Source: Bacteroidota bacterium (GTDB lineage Bacteria > Bacteroidota > Bacteroidia > NORP154). From it: DNA of 64,000 bases. The first letter of the stretch is position 1. Each line of letters starts with the position of its first letter. The notes beneath the pieces are model-generated. The model was not told the DNA's origin and ran no database searches. It worked only from the letters and a program-made list of their open reading frames with translations. This document shows, piece by piece, positions 15,319 through 24,902 of this stretch. The DNA lies in the NCBI GenBank assembly GCA_022572355.1, contig JACZWC010000019.1, forward strand, positions 1 through 64,000. The letters run 5' to 3'. A program made the translations under genes and the position numbers.

Positions 15319-18297
15319 TTAGTCAAAAGCCCTGTCCTTTGCTCTGACATAAACGCGGGCATCATCTGACAGATTCACGAACTGACTATGAATAACTGCA
15401 GGCGCTTCCAACGGTGTTTTTTCCTCACCGATTGTAAAGCAGGTTCCAGCTATGATCACTGCTTCACGGTCGCGAAGGTCCAATGTATCCTTAACTGATT
15501 CCGCAGTAACGATCACGCCCTCAGCCAGCCATTCTCTGAATTGAATTTGTCGCCAGGATTGGTAAGGCTCAATCTTAGACAGCAAGTTTTCCGCGAATCG
15601 AACACCTGCCAAATTCCATAATTTTTCTTCGAGTTCTTTGGAGGAAGCCATTAGCTCCTGCATTCCATCTGCCTTCATTGACAAAGCTGTAACCGGTGTA
15701 TCCGCAGTAATCGTAGCCGTTCTAGGAACACCGCTGAGTACGGCCATCTCACCGATCACACTTCCAGGACCCAATATGTCAACCACGATGTCATCGCCTA
15801 TTATAACTTTTACAGTACCGCGAGCGATTACGAACATGCTATCACCCGGATCACCAGCCTTCATCAACACATCGCCTTCAGCGTACATCTTAGTCTCGAC
15901 AATACTAACTACCTTATCGATTACTGAAGCTTCAAGTCCTTGAAGCCACGACACCTCCTTGAGTAGTTCCATAGCATCAGGAAGCTCAATGGACGGTGGT
16001 GAATCCATCAACCTTTTCATCCGTTCCTCAACACTTTCTATCATTCTTTCTGATTCATCGGCCTCTATTCTACCATCCGATTTCAACTTCTTTATTTCGC
16101 CACGCTCTTTATTGAGCATACTGCGTATGGCTTGCTTGGTTTCAATGGCCGCAGCTATTTCAGGATTTGCTTCACGCATATTTTTCAGAAAGTTCAATCC
16201 GCGCATTCTGTTTTCGCTTATTTCACCCTGTAACTTTTGTACCAGGTCATTGTGAGACGTTCCATCATCACCTTCCGTCATGGATTCCACCAACTTTATT
16301 ACTTCTTCCTGCGCAACTACAAAACCACGTGCAATATCATAACTCATAGACATACTGTTGGAGAGTTCATTCCTAGCAAATCTCCCCAACACGGGAATCC
16401 CTTGAAGCCTATTCAATATTTTCGGTGAGCTCCAAAGCTTAACCATATAATCTCGATTTGTAAGCGGCACCTTGCCCTCATCATCGAGTAATTCGCTCAC
16501 TCCATCTGCCAATCTGCGCAATGCAATTGCTCCGAGTAGTCCGTCACCAAATTGATGCCAATAGCTGCTCTTTTCTTTTTCTAATATTCTTCTTCTTGTT
16601 TCCGACAGGGTATCCATCTCTGCCCGCTCTTCATCACTTATATCCAGTGGGGCCATCTTTGGCAAGTACTCCCGAACCGCATTCCAGTTGGCACCACTCA
16701 TGAATTTATCGCCCTTGAGCAACTCAACAGTTTTTTCTGTTTCACTGGTCAACTGTTTAAATGCATTGTCCATCATCGCTGCCTTTACGGCCGGGATCTT
16801 AGTCAACCCTAAGCTGTTCACCAATAATTTTATCGTCGTAGCATTTATCAATAATGTTAGTGCTACTACGCCAGAAATCAGGAATAAAAACTGATTGATC
16901 ACAATCTCGGCTTGAGCTACTGGTATTTCCAAGGCGGTAGCAATTTGAATAGGCTCTATACCAGCTACCATCAATGCCAACGCCAATCCAATCGCACCTC
17001 TAAGTGCTCCATACCACACCACTATGGCGTCTTTCTTTGGCAATCCATACCCGGTTCGTTTCATGATTGGATAAAACATAAGAATAACCACAGCCCTGAC
17101 GACGTGAATGCCAATGTAGATAATGAGCAACAACAGATAGTCATTCGCAGTTGCATCAAACACAGCACGTTCTGCGATCACTACACCTACAATGATAAAG
17201 ATGAGAACGTTCGCGATAAAAGCTGCCAGCTCCCAAAATTCATGTAAGAAGTGACCTACTTCCGGACTAATTCGTGTCTTACCCACTCCAGCCATTACCA
17301 GCCCATATGAAACTAGTCCTAACACTCCTGATACATGGAAAAAATCTTCCGCCGCGTAGAACACGAGGTAAGCTGCTGCAACGATCGCAGAAATTTCAAC
17401 ATAAAAATCATTAAAGACTCTCTTCACCCAGGCAACAACGATGTAACCGATAACAATACCTAGTAGCGTTCCACCTAAAGCGACATATAAAAACTCAATA
17501 AAAGGCGAACCAGATTCAGCAACTCCACCCATAGCCACTAATGGTGCATAAAACACCATAAATATTACAATTGCTGTACCGTCATTTAGAAGAGACTCAC
17601 CCTCTATTAATGTTCCTAGCTTCTTACTCGTTCCTAGCTCCTTCAACAAGGCCACAACTGCTACAGGGTCCGTTGCACTAACCACGGCACCAAACATGAG
17701 TGCATATGCCCAATTCCAGCCGGAGAATCCAATGCCCAGCATTTCAGTAGCCATAACAAGTGCAGCTGTTAGCACCAGCGCCACAACAATTCCCGGAACA
17801 GCGAGGATTACTGCATTGCCCAACGACTTTTTGAATACGTGTACATCCAGTGCAAATGCAGCTTCAAATATCAATATTGGCAAGAACACGTATAAAATTA
17901 GGTGTGGATCAATATTCCCGGCCCAGTGAATCCCAATCTTAAAACTCTCCAGGGCACCGTCAAAAATGCCTTCACCAGCCATCACACCCAATCCAATACC
18001 TATCAGCAATAACAGCACAGTGAATGGTAAAGGAATATTTCTTAAAAAATGCCGTACTGCAGCTCCGATTAGCAGGGCTATGATTATAAAGAGAAGTGGT
18101 TCCAATCCACCATGTCCACCGCCACTGTGTTCTCCTTCAGCATGTTTAGCATGGGCCTCTTCCGCATCATGATGAACTTCCTCACCATCCTGTACAACAG
18201 AAATTTCTTCCTTGATTGGATCATCAGCATAAACAACGGTTGCGGTGGTAAACAGAAATAATGATAGCAAGCCCGTAAGTGCAATTAATTTTTTCAT
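15319..18297 (-). CDS. CPA1-type Na+/H+ antiporter with C-terminal cyclic-nucleotide-binding domain
   Basis: 992 residues. Signal-like N-terminus (1-24), a His/Glu-rich segment (about 25-60), then a 12-13-span exchanger domain (about 65-500) with SATDPVAVVALL and EGESLLNDGTA, the CPA1 Asp motifs. A long cytoplasmic part (500-780) is partly coiled. A CNBD occupies about 790-895, with the phosphate-binding cassette GSVIGEMAVLSGVPRTATI including the key Glu and Arg. This architecture is that of plant SOS1 and animal sperm NHE. Cyclic nucleotide gating is inferred. An adenylyl cyclase gene lies 24 bp upstream in the same direction, strongly suggesting that cAMP made by the neighbour controls exchange. 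Confidence 0.88.
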   Translation of the reverse strand: MKKLIALTGLLSLFLFTTATVVYADDPIKEEISVVQDGEEVHHDAEEAHAKHAEGEHSGGGHGGLEPLLFIIIALLIGAAVRHFLRNIPLPFTVLLLLIGIGLGVMAGEGIFDGALESFKIGIHWAGNIDPHLILYVFLPILIFEAAFALDVHVFKKSLGNAVILAVPGIVVALVLTAALVMATEMLGIGFSGWNWAYALMFGAVVSATDPVAVVALLKELGTSKKLGTLIEGESLLNDGTAIVIFMVFYAPLVAMGGVAESGSPFIEFLYVALGGTLLGIVIGYIVVAWVKRVFNDFYVEISAIVAAAYLVFYAAEDFFHVSGVLGLVSYGLVMAGVGKTRISPEVGHFLHEFWELAAFIANVLIFIIVGVVIAERAVFDATANDYLLLLIIYIGIHVVRAVVILMFYPIMKRTGYGLPKKDAIVVWYGALRGAIGLALALMVAGIEPIQIATALEIPVAQAEIVINQFLFLISGVVALTLLINATTIKLLVNSLGLTKIPAVKAAMMDNAFKQLTSETEKTVELLKGDKFMSGANWNAVREYLPKMAPLDISDEERAEMDTLSETRRRILEKEKSSYWHQFGDGLLGAIALRRLADGVSELLDDEGKVPLTNRDYMVKLWSSPKILNRLQGIPVLGRFARNELSNSMSMSYDIARGFVVAQEEVIKLVESMTEGDDGTSHNDLVQKLQGEISENRMRGLNFLKNMREANPEIAAAIETKQAIRSMLNKERGEIKKLKSDGRIEADESERMIESVEERMKRLMDSPPSIELPDAMELLKEVSWLQGLEASVIDKVVSIVETKMYAEGDVLMKAGDPGDSMFVIARGTVKVIIGDDIVVDILGPGSVIGEMAVLSGVPRTATITADTPVTALSMKADGMQELMASSKELEEKLWNLAGVRFAENLLSKIEPYQSWRQIQFREWLAEGVIVTAESVKDTLDLRDREAVIIAGTCFTIGEEKTPLEAPAVIHSQFVNLSDDARVYVRAKDRAFD

Positions 18298-18321
18298 AAT
18301 GAAGGGGTTATGGCCTTATTA

Positions 18322-20187
18322 TTAGTACGTAGCAACCAGTTCTTTCAATTCTTTCAAGTGCTTCCTTTTGATTGGGTCTCGCAATTCTATGCAGGTCTTC
18401 GTATAGTATTTATGGTTTTCGAGAAAATTAACCTGCAGCTCATTCCATTTCTTAATATCCATTTCGACTCCCCGCTCTGTTAACTCTTTAAAAAGCGTGG
18501 TTGCAATGGGTTCAAATTTATCTGTACCCAAGTAATCCAGATCTGCATCACAGATTATCTTTTCCAGTTTGGTTTTTGCAGTTTGAGGGACTCTGGTTGT
18601 CATGATCATATTGCAAACCTTCTCAATCTGTTCTTCTTGATACCCAAAACCAGGCAATGCCTCCTTTGCAATATTACAGCCTGCTTCTTCATGGTTATCA
18701 TACGTTTGTGTAAATCCAGAGTCGTGGAACAGCGCCGCGATTTGGATCAATTCAAAATCTTCACCCTTAATATTCTCACTGCCCGCAATAGAAACCGCAG
18801 ATTCATACATATCCAGGGTATGATGCAGGCCATGGTAATGTAGTCCTTCAGGAAGTTCCTTTTTAAGTTTCTCAATAATGAAGTCCTTGATCTCACTGAT
18901 GGGTGTCTTGTTCACGCTTACAACATTTTGTGTTTCTATTTCCTTTATTTGCTTAGTGACAAAGTACATGTCTATTTTGCCTTTTCCTTTGGCAAAGAAC
19001 TTTCCCCTGTGCTCACACTCGAAATGCTTCTTAACCAGTTTATAAGTAGCCAATGAAATATTTACTTTTCCCGGTTCGCCACCGCTTTCCATCCTGGCTG
19101 CGGTGTTCACCGTATCTCCCCAAACATCGTATGTAAACTTCTTTGTTCCCACGACTCCTGCAACCAATCCGCCGGAGTGTATTCCCACTCTCATCTCCCA
19201 TTTTATTTTGGCTTTCTTCCCTCTTTTTTCAAGGAAATCCAGCATAGCCTGAGCAGCTTGAATGGCCAATAACGCATGATTCTCATTTTCAACCGGCAAG
19301 CCACAAACTGCCATGTATGCATCACCAATGGTTTTTATTTTTTCTACACCATAATCGCCCATTACTTGATCAAAACCCTTAAAAATATCATTCAACTCAT
19401 TCACGAGTTCCTCCGGCGTAATCTTGGCTGACTGCTCTGTGAAGCCTTTAAAATCTGTGAAGAGCATGGTCACTTCTTTGAAACTCTGGGCAGTGGTATA
19501 TCCTTTTGCTTTCAACTCATTGGCCACAGAAACAGGCAGAATATTATGAAGCAAGCGTTCAGATTCCTCCATTTCTGCTACCAGGTCCTTTGTCCGCTCA
19601 GCAACCTGCTGCTCCAGCATCTCATTTTGCTTTGCAATGAGTTTCTGTTTCTCTTGTTCTTGTCTCAAAGCTTCCCGCTGCAGTCTCTGGTTTTCAATTG
19701 CACTAACTACTATATTAACCAGCAGCTTCAAAAAATTCAAATGCTTAATAATAGAACTTACCCCTACTGCTTCTTCAGTAATATCACCAACTATAAGATA
19801 TGCCAACGGTTTTTCACCATGATATACCGGCACAACCATGTCAAAATTTTTGAATACGTCATTTTCCAGTGAGTTTACCGATGTAATATCTGTATGCTTC
19901 AACAAATCTCTCTCCACATCAAAACCGTCTATCTCCCTATCAGGCACATTATAATCCAAAATGCAACGCCAGCGCTTGTATTTCGCAAAAAGGACAAGCT
20001 TCTCAATCTTAAGTTCATCCTTTACAAAGTTTTCAAATTTCTCAAGGATATCCAGGGTAGATTCGTTGTAGTTTATCGCATTGGTGATTTCGAGCAGAAT
20101 ATTAAGCTCCCTATCCTTCATCTCCAATCGCTCCTTGAACCGCTTTATTTTACCCTTGTATTTTTCCTTTACTTCGTCAGCATCCAT
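18322..20187 (-). CDS. Class III adenylyl cyclase fused to an HD domain
   Basis: 621 residues, cytoplasmic. Coiled N-terminus; a GAF-like sensor region about 35-165; coiled linker to 215; cyclase domain 235-415; HD domain about 445-570. Cyclase residues are complete: metal Asp245 (FTDFKGF) and Asp289 (IGDAYMA), adenine-selecting Lys285 and Asp354 (YDVWGD), and transition-state Asn361 and Arg365, predicting ATP rather than GTP. The HD part has HYHGLHH, LFHDSG (His488-Asp489) and CDADLDYLG, the metal ligands of an HD phosphohydrolase. One chain may thus make and degrade a nucleotide signal. First gene of the operon with the CNBD antiporter. Confidence 0.88.
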   Translation of the reverse strand: MDADEVKEKYKGKIKRFKERLEMKDRELNILLEITNAINYNESTLDILEKFENFVKDELKIEKLVLFAKYKRWRCILDYNVPDREIDGFDVERDLLKHTDITSVNSLENDVFKNFDMVVPVYHGEKPLAYLIVGDITEEAVGVSSIIKHLNFLKLLVNIVVSAIENQRLQREALRQEQEKQKLIAKQNEMLEQQVAERTKDLVAEMEESERLLHNILPVSVANELKAKGYTTAQSFKEVTMLFTDFKGFTEQSAKITPEELVNELNDIFKGFDQVMGDYGVEKIKTIGDAYMAVCGLPVENENHALLAIQAAQAMLDFLEKRGKKAKIKWEMRVGIHSGGLVAGVVGTKKFTYDVWGDTVNTAARMESGGEPGKVNISLATYKLVKKHFECEHRGKFFAKGKGKIDMYFVTKQIKEIETQNVVSVNKTPISEIKDFIIEKLKKELPEGLHYHGLHHTLDMYESAVSIAGSENIKGEDFELIQIAALFHDSGFTQTYDNHEEAGCNIAKEALPGFGYQEEQIEKVCNMIMTTRVPQTAKTKLEKIICDADLDYLGTDKFEPIATTLFKELTERGVEMDIKKWNELQVNFLENHKYYTKTCIELRDPIKRKHLKELKELVATY

Positions 20188-20241
20188 GATCTAGTTGAGT
20201 GGTGTATTTCGACCAAATTAACTAAAACGGCAAAAAGAAAC

Positions 20242-20249
20242 CAAATTTA
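20242..20249 (-). promoter_or_regulatory. Candidate -7 box for the cyclase-antiporter operon
   Basis: TAAATTTG on the minus strand matches the Bacteroidota -7 consensus TAnnTTTG, about 55 bp before the cyclase ATG. A good -33 TTTG is not evident at the usual spacing. Confidence 0.35.
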
Positions 20250-20271
20250 TTGCAATTAATAAATTAGATGT

Positions 20272-20279
20272 TACTTTTG
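20272..20279 (+). promoter_or_regulatory. Candidate -7 box for the DUF1538-PII operon
   Basis: TACTTTTG matches TAnnTTTG, 27 bp before ATG 20307. With the opposite box at 20242-20249 it would make a compact divergent control region shared by the two operons. The -33 element is weak. Confidence 0.35.
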
Positions 20280-20306
20280 AATCTCTTTAAAGCAAAACAA
20301 TAATCT

Positions 20307-22193
20307 ATGGCACCAGAGCAAGATTATGGTACGGGAAAATTGAAATTGTCTTTTTCAAAGACAATGGATATTATAAAGCCCTATGTCTCCAATAGGTTTA
20401 TGGAGCAAATATCAGGCGTCTGGTTCATCATATTCTATCTGGTCGCTTTCCAGATTTTTGTTCTCAATTTGCCGATTGTGTATTCCATGATGATATCGGT
20501 GGGAATCTTTATCGTCATCATTGGATTGATGTTCTTCATGGAAGGCCTGATGCTCGGGCTAATGCCATTTGGAGAAATTATTGGAAGTAAATTGCCTCGA
20601 AAGGCAAAGCTCCCTGCTATCTTGGCGTTTTCATTCTTACTTGGGATTGGAGCCACCTTTGCTGAACCTGCAATTGAGGTTTTAAAACAGGCTGGAAAGA
20701 GCGTCTCCCCTGATGGAGCTCCTTTGCTTTACAGTCTACTGAATGATTTCTCTGGACAGCTTGTGTTGTGTGTTGGAGTGGGCGTTGGCATTGCAGTAAT
20801 GCTCGGAGTATTGCGCTTTCTCTATGGATGGTCCCTAAAGACTTTTATTGTGCCCCTGATCCTATTTTTATCTGGATTTACTATCTGGGCTCACATGAAC
20901 GAAGTATTGTTTCCAATAATCGGATTGGCGTGGGATTGTGGCGCAGTAACCACAGGCCCCGTTACAGTGCCACTGGTATTGGCGCTGGGTATTGGCGTTT
21001 GCCGTGTTGTAGCTACAGGAGATTCTAGTAGTGCAGGTTTTGGCATCGTAACGTTGGCTTCACTCTTTCCTGTAATCGCGGTTCTTTGCCTTGGAACTTA
21101 TCATTATAATGCTGCTGACTATTACGGAGCTGAAAATTATGTGGGGAGCAAGGTTGAACAAAAGATTGTGCTAATTCAAGAAGAAGAGGACGTGGTAAAG
21201 GAGGTGAAGTTTTCGCATGAAGAGTTTGAACAATTTTCTAAAACAGGAGAGATAGACAGTGATTATGAAGTAACCTTTTCAAGTAAGCATTCTATCTACG
21301 AAGATGGAAAAATTGTATTATCCAATCCTTCGGTTGTGTATACTAAAAAGGTTCTTCAAAATGTGACAACCAATGATATAAAATCTTGGAACCCGGAAGG
21401 CAGCTTGGTTGAGCAAATGAAATCGGCTGCCATAGCGGCTTTGTTGGCCATCATTCCACTTTGCTTATTTCTTTTTATAACGCTTAAACTACTGAGAGAA
21501 AAAGTACCCCATGCAGATGAAATATCCGCAGGCATTGGATTTGCAGTTGTTGGAATGGCTCTGTTTGGATTGGGAATTGTATTGGGATTAACGCCTTTGG
21601 GTGAGCAGCTGGGTGGTAATGTCCCCTCCGCCTTCTCGAGTATTGTCCCTTGGGGATTAACTGGCCATTCCGGGCCATTATTCGACGAGCCACTCTTCGG
21701 GAAAATGCTCGCCATTGGGTTTGCATTCTTCCTTGGATATGGTGCAACACTTGCAGAGCCCGCACTTAATGCGCTAGGTTCCACGGTGGAGAAGATAACA
21801 GTTGGAGCATTTAAAAAGTCATTGCTTATGCAAACAGTTGCCTTGGGAGTTGCTGTTGGTATTGGAACAGGAATATTAAAAATAGCTTTTAACATTCCAC
21901 TGACCTATCTGCTTATTCCCCCTTATCTATTTTTAATCTTACTTACGTTAATTTCTTCTGAGCAATTTGTAAACTTTGGATGGGACAGTGCGGGCGTTAC
22001 TACAGGGCCAATAACTGTGCCTCTGGTGTTGGCAATGGGACTTGGAGTTGGGGCAAGTATCCCCGGTGTTACAGACGGGTTTGGAGTATTGGCATTGGCT
22101 TCTATAGGGCCAATAATTTCAGTGTTAACTGTGGGGCTCATCGTTTCAAAAAGAGGGAGTGATGAAGAACCTCCTGAAATAGAAAAGGAATAG
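20307..22193 (+). CDS. DUF1538 family membrane transporter-like protein
   Basis: 628 residues with about 12 hydrophobic spans in two homologous halves (about 45-270 and 370-610). Each half has the DUF1538 signatures LG.TPLGE, GATFAEPAI or GATLAEPAL, and a later WDxGxVTTGPxTVPLVLALG. The halves are separated by a charged loop of about 85 residues with several acidic clusters (270-355), probably cytoplasmic. DUF1538 proteins are uncharacterised permease-like proteins, frequently encoded beside PII-like regulators as here (PII gene starts 10 bp downstream). Solute unknown. Confidence 0.85.
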   Translation: MAPEQDYGTGKLKLSFSKTMDIIKPYVSNRFMEQISGVWFIIFYLVAFQIFVLNLPIVYSMMISVGIFIVIIGLMFFMEGLMLGLMPFGEIIGSKLPRKAKLPAILAFSFLLGIGATFAEPAIEVLKQAGKSVSPDGAPLLYSLLNDFSGQLVLCVGVGVGIAVMLGVLRFLYGWSLKTFIVPLILFLSGFTIWAHMNEVLFPIIGLAWDCGAVTTGPVTVPLVLALGIGVCRVVATGDSSSAGFGIVTLASLFPVIAVLCLGTYHYNAADYYGAENYVGSKVEQKIVLIQEEEDVVKEVKFSHEEFEQFSKTGEIDSDYEVTFSSKHSIYEDGKIVLSNPSVVYTKKVLQNVTTNDIKSWNPEGSLVEQMKSAAIAALLAIIPLCLFLFITLKLLREKVPHADEISAGIGFAVVGMALFGLGIVLGLTPLGEQLGGNVPSAFSSIVPWGLTGHSGPLFDEPLFGKMLAIGFAFFLGYGATLAEPALNALGSTVEKITVGAFKKSLLMQTVALGVAVGIGTGILKIAFNIPLTYLLIPPYLFLILLTLISSEQFVNFGWDSAGVTTGPITVPLVLAMGLGVGASIPGVTDGFGVLALASIGPIISVLTVGLIVSKRGSDEEPPEIEKE

Positions 22194-22203
22194 AGAATAA
22201 ACT

Positions 22204-23325
22204 ATGGGAGAACTCAACTATCAGAAAAATTACTCTTTGGTTACGGCCATATTGCCAAGGCTAACGGCGAAGGACATAATAGAAAAAGCCATTTCCAGTT
22301 ATCCCGATACAGGGGTTATGCTCAACTCACGGGGGTCATTGGTAAAAGATGGTTTTCTTCAAAAACTGATTCCTGCAGTGAATCCGGAACAAACGGTAAT
22401 TGAACTTCTCGTTGATGAGTCTTCCGTGGACAAATTGATGAATGGCATTACGTTAGCAGGACGACTTCACCTTTCAGGAAGTGGAGCAGTATTCAGCATC
22501 AAATGTAACGACGCATTGTTCCTTGGCAACCAAAAAGGGGAAGTTGCTACAAAAAGCCAGGAATCATCGGACAGTATCGATTACAAGCAGGATATGACAG
22601 GAATTTTCTGCATCTCCCAAAAAGACAAATCAGACCCCATTGCAAAGGCGGCTATGCGTGAAGGATCTCCCGGGCCTACCATTGTATTTGGCCAGGGAAG
22701 AGGAATCAGAGAGCGAATGGGTTTATTGAGGATCGCGATTAGTCCGGAAAAGGAATTGATCAGGGTGGTAGTCGACAGCTTTGATACTGAGCCTGTATTT
22801 AATGCCATGGTTGAAGAGGGCAAATTAGATACTCCGGGGATGGGTTTCATATACTCTATGCCAGTTGACAAAGCATTGGTAAATATTGCAAGTGTTGTGA
22901 ACAATGACAGTAAGCTGGCTTCGAATCACCAAATTGTCAAAGCTATTGACGAAATTAAAGGTGGTGCTGGATGGAGAGCTCAGAGCGTGGATGGCACTGT
23001 AGCTCCGACAGACAGAAAATTCTTAACCGACTTAACCAGACTCACTTGCGTTACGGAACGTGGCAAGGGAGACATTATGGTTGATGCCGCTATGGCAGCT
23101 GGTGCTCCTGGCGCGAGTATCGCCTATGGTACCAAATTGGGTGAAGAGGAGAGCGTAGGTGGAATATCCTTGAGCAAGGAAATGGAAGTAATTGAGATGA
23201 CCCTGGCGCCTAAGATTGTTGACGATATCGTTGCGAAAATGGTTGAAGCCGCAGGCGTTGATGAAAATACCGATGTATACTTCTACACTCAGCCTGTGCC
23301 TAAGGCGCTTACTTATTTAGGGTAA
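22204..23325 (+). CDS. Protein of three tandem PII-like domains
   Basis: 373 residues that divide into three units of about 100 residues: 10-105 (VTAILPRLTAKDIIEKAISS ... IKCNDALF), 130-235 (MTGIFCISQKDKSDPIAKAA ... YSMPVDKAL) and 275-370 (LTRLTCVTERGKGDIMVDAA ... YTQPVPKAL). Units 2 and 3 have the clear PII-like order: beta strand, helix with KADxI..AA, G.PG..I.YG loop, strand, PVxKAL end. Canonical PII is a trimer of single domains; here one chain could form a complete pseudo-trimer. Linked to the DUF1538 permease by 10 bp, it probably gates it in response to nucleotides. Ligand not deducible. Confidence 0.78.
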   Translation: MGELNYQKNYSLVTAILPRLTAKDIIEKAISSYPDTGVMLNSRGSLVKDGFLQKLIPAVNPEQTVIELLVDESSVDKLMNGITLAGRLHLSGSGAVFSIKCNDALFLGNQKGEVATKSQESSDSIDYKQDMTGIFCISQKDKSDPIAKAAMREGSPGPTIVFGQGRGIRERMGLLRIAISPEKELIRVVVDSFDTEPVFNAMVEEGKLDTPGMGFIYSMPVDKALVNIASVVNNDSKLASNHQIVKAIDEIKGGAGWRAQSVDGTVAPTDRKFLTDLTRLTCVTERGKGDIMVDAAMAAGAPGASIAYGTKLGEEESVGGISLSKEMEVIEMTLAPKIVDDIVAKMVEAAGVDENTDVYFYTQPVPKALTYLG

Positions 23326-23456
23326 ATAGCTATTACTTTATAATTTATCTGAAATACTGCTTGGCGGAATAATATCCCTTAATACCTATATCTATTGAGT
23401 CTGCCCGCATTTTACATGGAACTACAAGTTAACCACAATTTGAAAGCCTCTCTTCT

Positions 23457-24737
23457 GTGAAAAAAACAATTCTCATATCAATAATTGCAGGAACACTCAC
23501 TGGATGTTCTGTAAATATGAAGACTGTTCGAATAAATACAGAACAAAGCATCGTACTTGTGAATGTGACACTTATTGATGGTACAGGAGCAAAAGCAAAA
23601 CCACATTCAACCATAGTAATTAAGGATGGAAGAATACTTGAAATTTCTAATATAAGGAAAGACTTTGATGCCACCACTGCAAATATTATTGACCTTGAGG
23701 GCAAATATCTTATTCCCGGATTAATTGATGGACATGTTCATATTTTGGACGAATCAAAAAAATCAAAAGGTGCAAAAGCTGAAAAAACTATCGCGAAAAT
23801 GTTCAGGAAAGGGGTTACGAGCATTCGTGACATGGCTGGAAATGCCAAAAGACTAAAGGAGTTGAAAGAAGTAGCACTTCAACCTACCACCCCAATGGCC
23901 AGAGTATATTACGCAACTCTTGTTGCTGGCCCTGAATTTATGGCAACTGACCCAAGGTTGAAAGATGTGGAAATTCTTGATCTTCATGAGAACCCATGGG
24001 TTATTGTAATTACCGATTCCACGGACATTCCAAAGGAAATAGCCAGATCCAAAGCATTTGGTGTTGATGCCATCAAGCTTTATGAAAAAGTACCGGGCCA
24101 TCTTGCAATAGAATTGATCAGGGAAGCAAAAAAACAAGGATTACAGGCATGGGCTCATGGATCTGTTGGAATCGAAGGGCCCATTGCAGTGATAGAGGCC
24201 CACAGTCTATCCCATGCGCAAGAGATCATCGTGAGTGATACGCTTACAACTCTTTCAGCCAGCGCTTTTAGAAAAGTATTAAACGCTCCGGCAACTGAAC
24301 AAATATTGCTAAGGATGCAACAAAATAACGTGGTCTTTGATGTAACCCTTGGCGTAACTTTGAAGCCCTTACTCAAGTACGAGGATTGGGAGGACGAAAT
24401 TGGTGAGCGGGTGCGGTCGCTCATTGAATGCCTGGTACTGGTCACCAAAAAGGCATTTGACATAGGTGTCCCCATTGGAGTGGGTACTGATACGGAAGGT
24501 GATGTAGCTGATGAAATGAAGCTGTTGGTGACCAAGGTGAAGATGCCAAAAATTCAGGTTATAAGAGCTGCCACTTATAACAATGCGCTTGCGTTAGGGA
24601 TCGAAGATGACTACGGCACAATTGAAGTCGGCAAAGTCGCTGACATGGTCATTTTGAATAGCGACCCATTGGAAGATATTACGAATGTGAGAGATATCAA
24701 ATATGTAATTAAAGCCGGACACATCTATTCAAAATAA
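23457..24737 (+). CDS. Lipoprotein amidohydrolase (imidazolonepropionase-like)
   Basis: 426 residues from GTG 23457. Signal peptide with lipobox LTGC (Cys17). The metal-dependent amidohydrolase barrel shows IDGHVHI (His-x-His), DAIKLYE (likely carboxylated Lys), WAHGSVG and HSLSHA (metal His residues) and GVGTDTEGD (Asp), followed by the terminal GTIEVGKVADMVIL segment typical of the family. Secreted lipoprotein members commonly act on dipeptides or cyclic amides, but the substrate cannot be read from sequence. It stands alone, 130 bp after the PII gene. Confidence 0.85.
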   Translation: MKKTILISIIAGTLTGCSVNMKTVRINTEQSIVLVNVTLIDGTGAKAKPHSTIVIKDGRILEISNIRKDFDATTANIIDLEGKYLIPGLIDGHVHILDESKKSKGAKAEKTIAKMFRKGVTSIRDMAGNAKRLKELKEVALQPTTPMARVYYATLVAGPEFMATDPRLKDVEILDLHENPWVIVITDSTDIPKEIARSKAFGVDAIKLYEKVPGHLAIELIREAKKQGLQAWAHGSVGIEGPIAVIEAHSLSHAQEIIVSDTLTTLSASAFRKVLNAPATEQILLRMQQNNVVFDVTLGVTLKPLLKYEDWEDEIGERVRSLIECLVLVTKKAFDIGVPIGVGTDTEGDVADEMKLLVTKVKMPKIQVIRAATYNNALALGIEDDYGTIEVGKVADMVILNSDPLEDITNVRDIKYVIKAGHIYSK

Positions 24738-24841
24738 AAAAATCAAATGGTGCCTAGCAAGGGAAATGGCGCAAAGAAACTGTCCCACTACCTGTATGGG
24801 GACGGCGACCTTGAGCGCCAAAGGGGTACAGGGTGTACTAA

Positions 24842-24892
24842 AGCTTTTCCTTTAAAAATTTCCCAGTGACTGAAATTATTGACTATCACTAA
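24842..24892 (+). pseudogene. higB: Decayed C-terminus of a HigB toxin
   Basis: Directly before higA the plus strand reads SFSFKNFPVTEIIDYH and a stop, in the place where HigB toxins end (…CF.FKNG...VEI.DYH). A stop codon at 24839-24841 blocks the frame upstream, and the 165-bp gap is too short for a complete toxin of about 92 residues. The toxin is therefore lost. Confidence 0.5.
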
Positions 24893-24902
24893 ATAAATAA
24901 TT

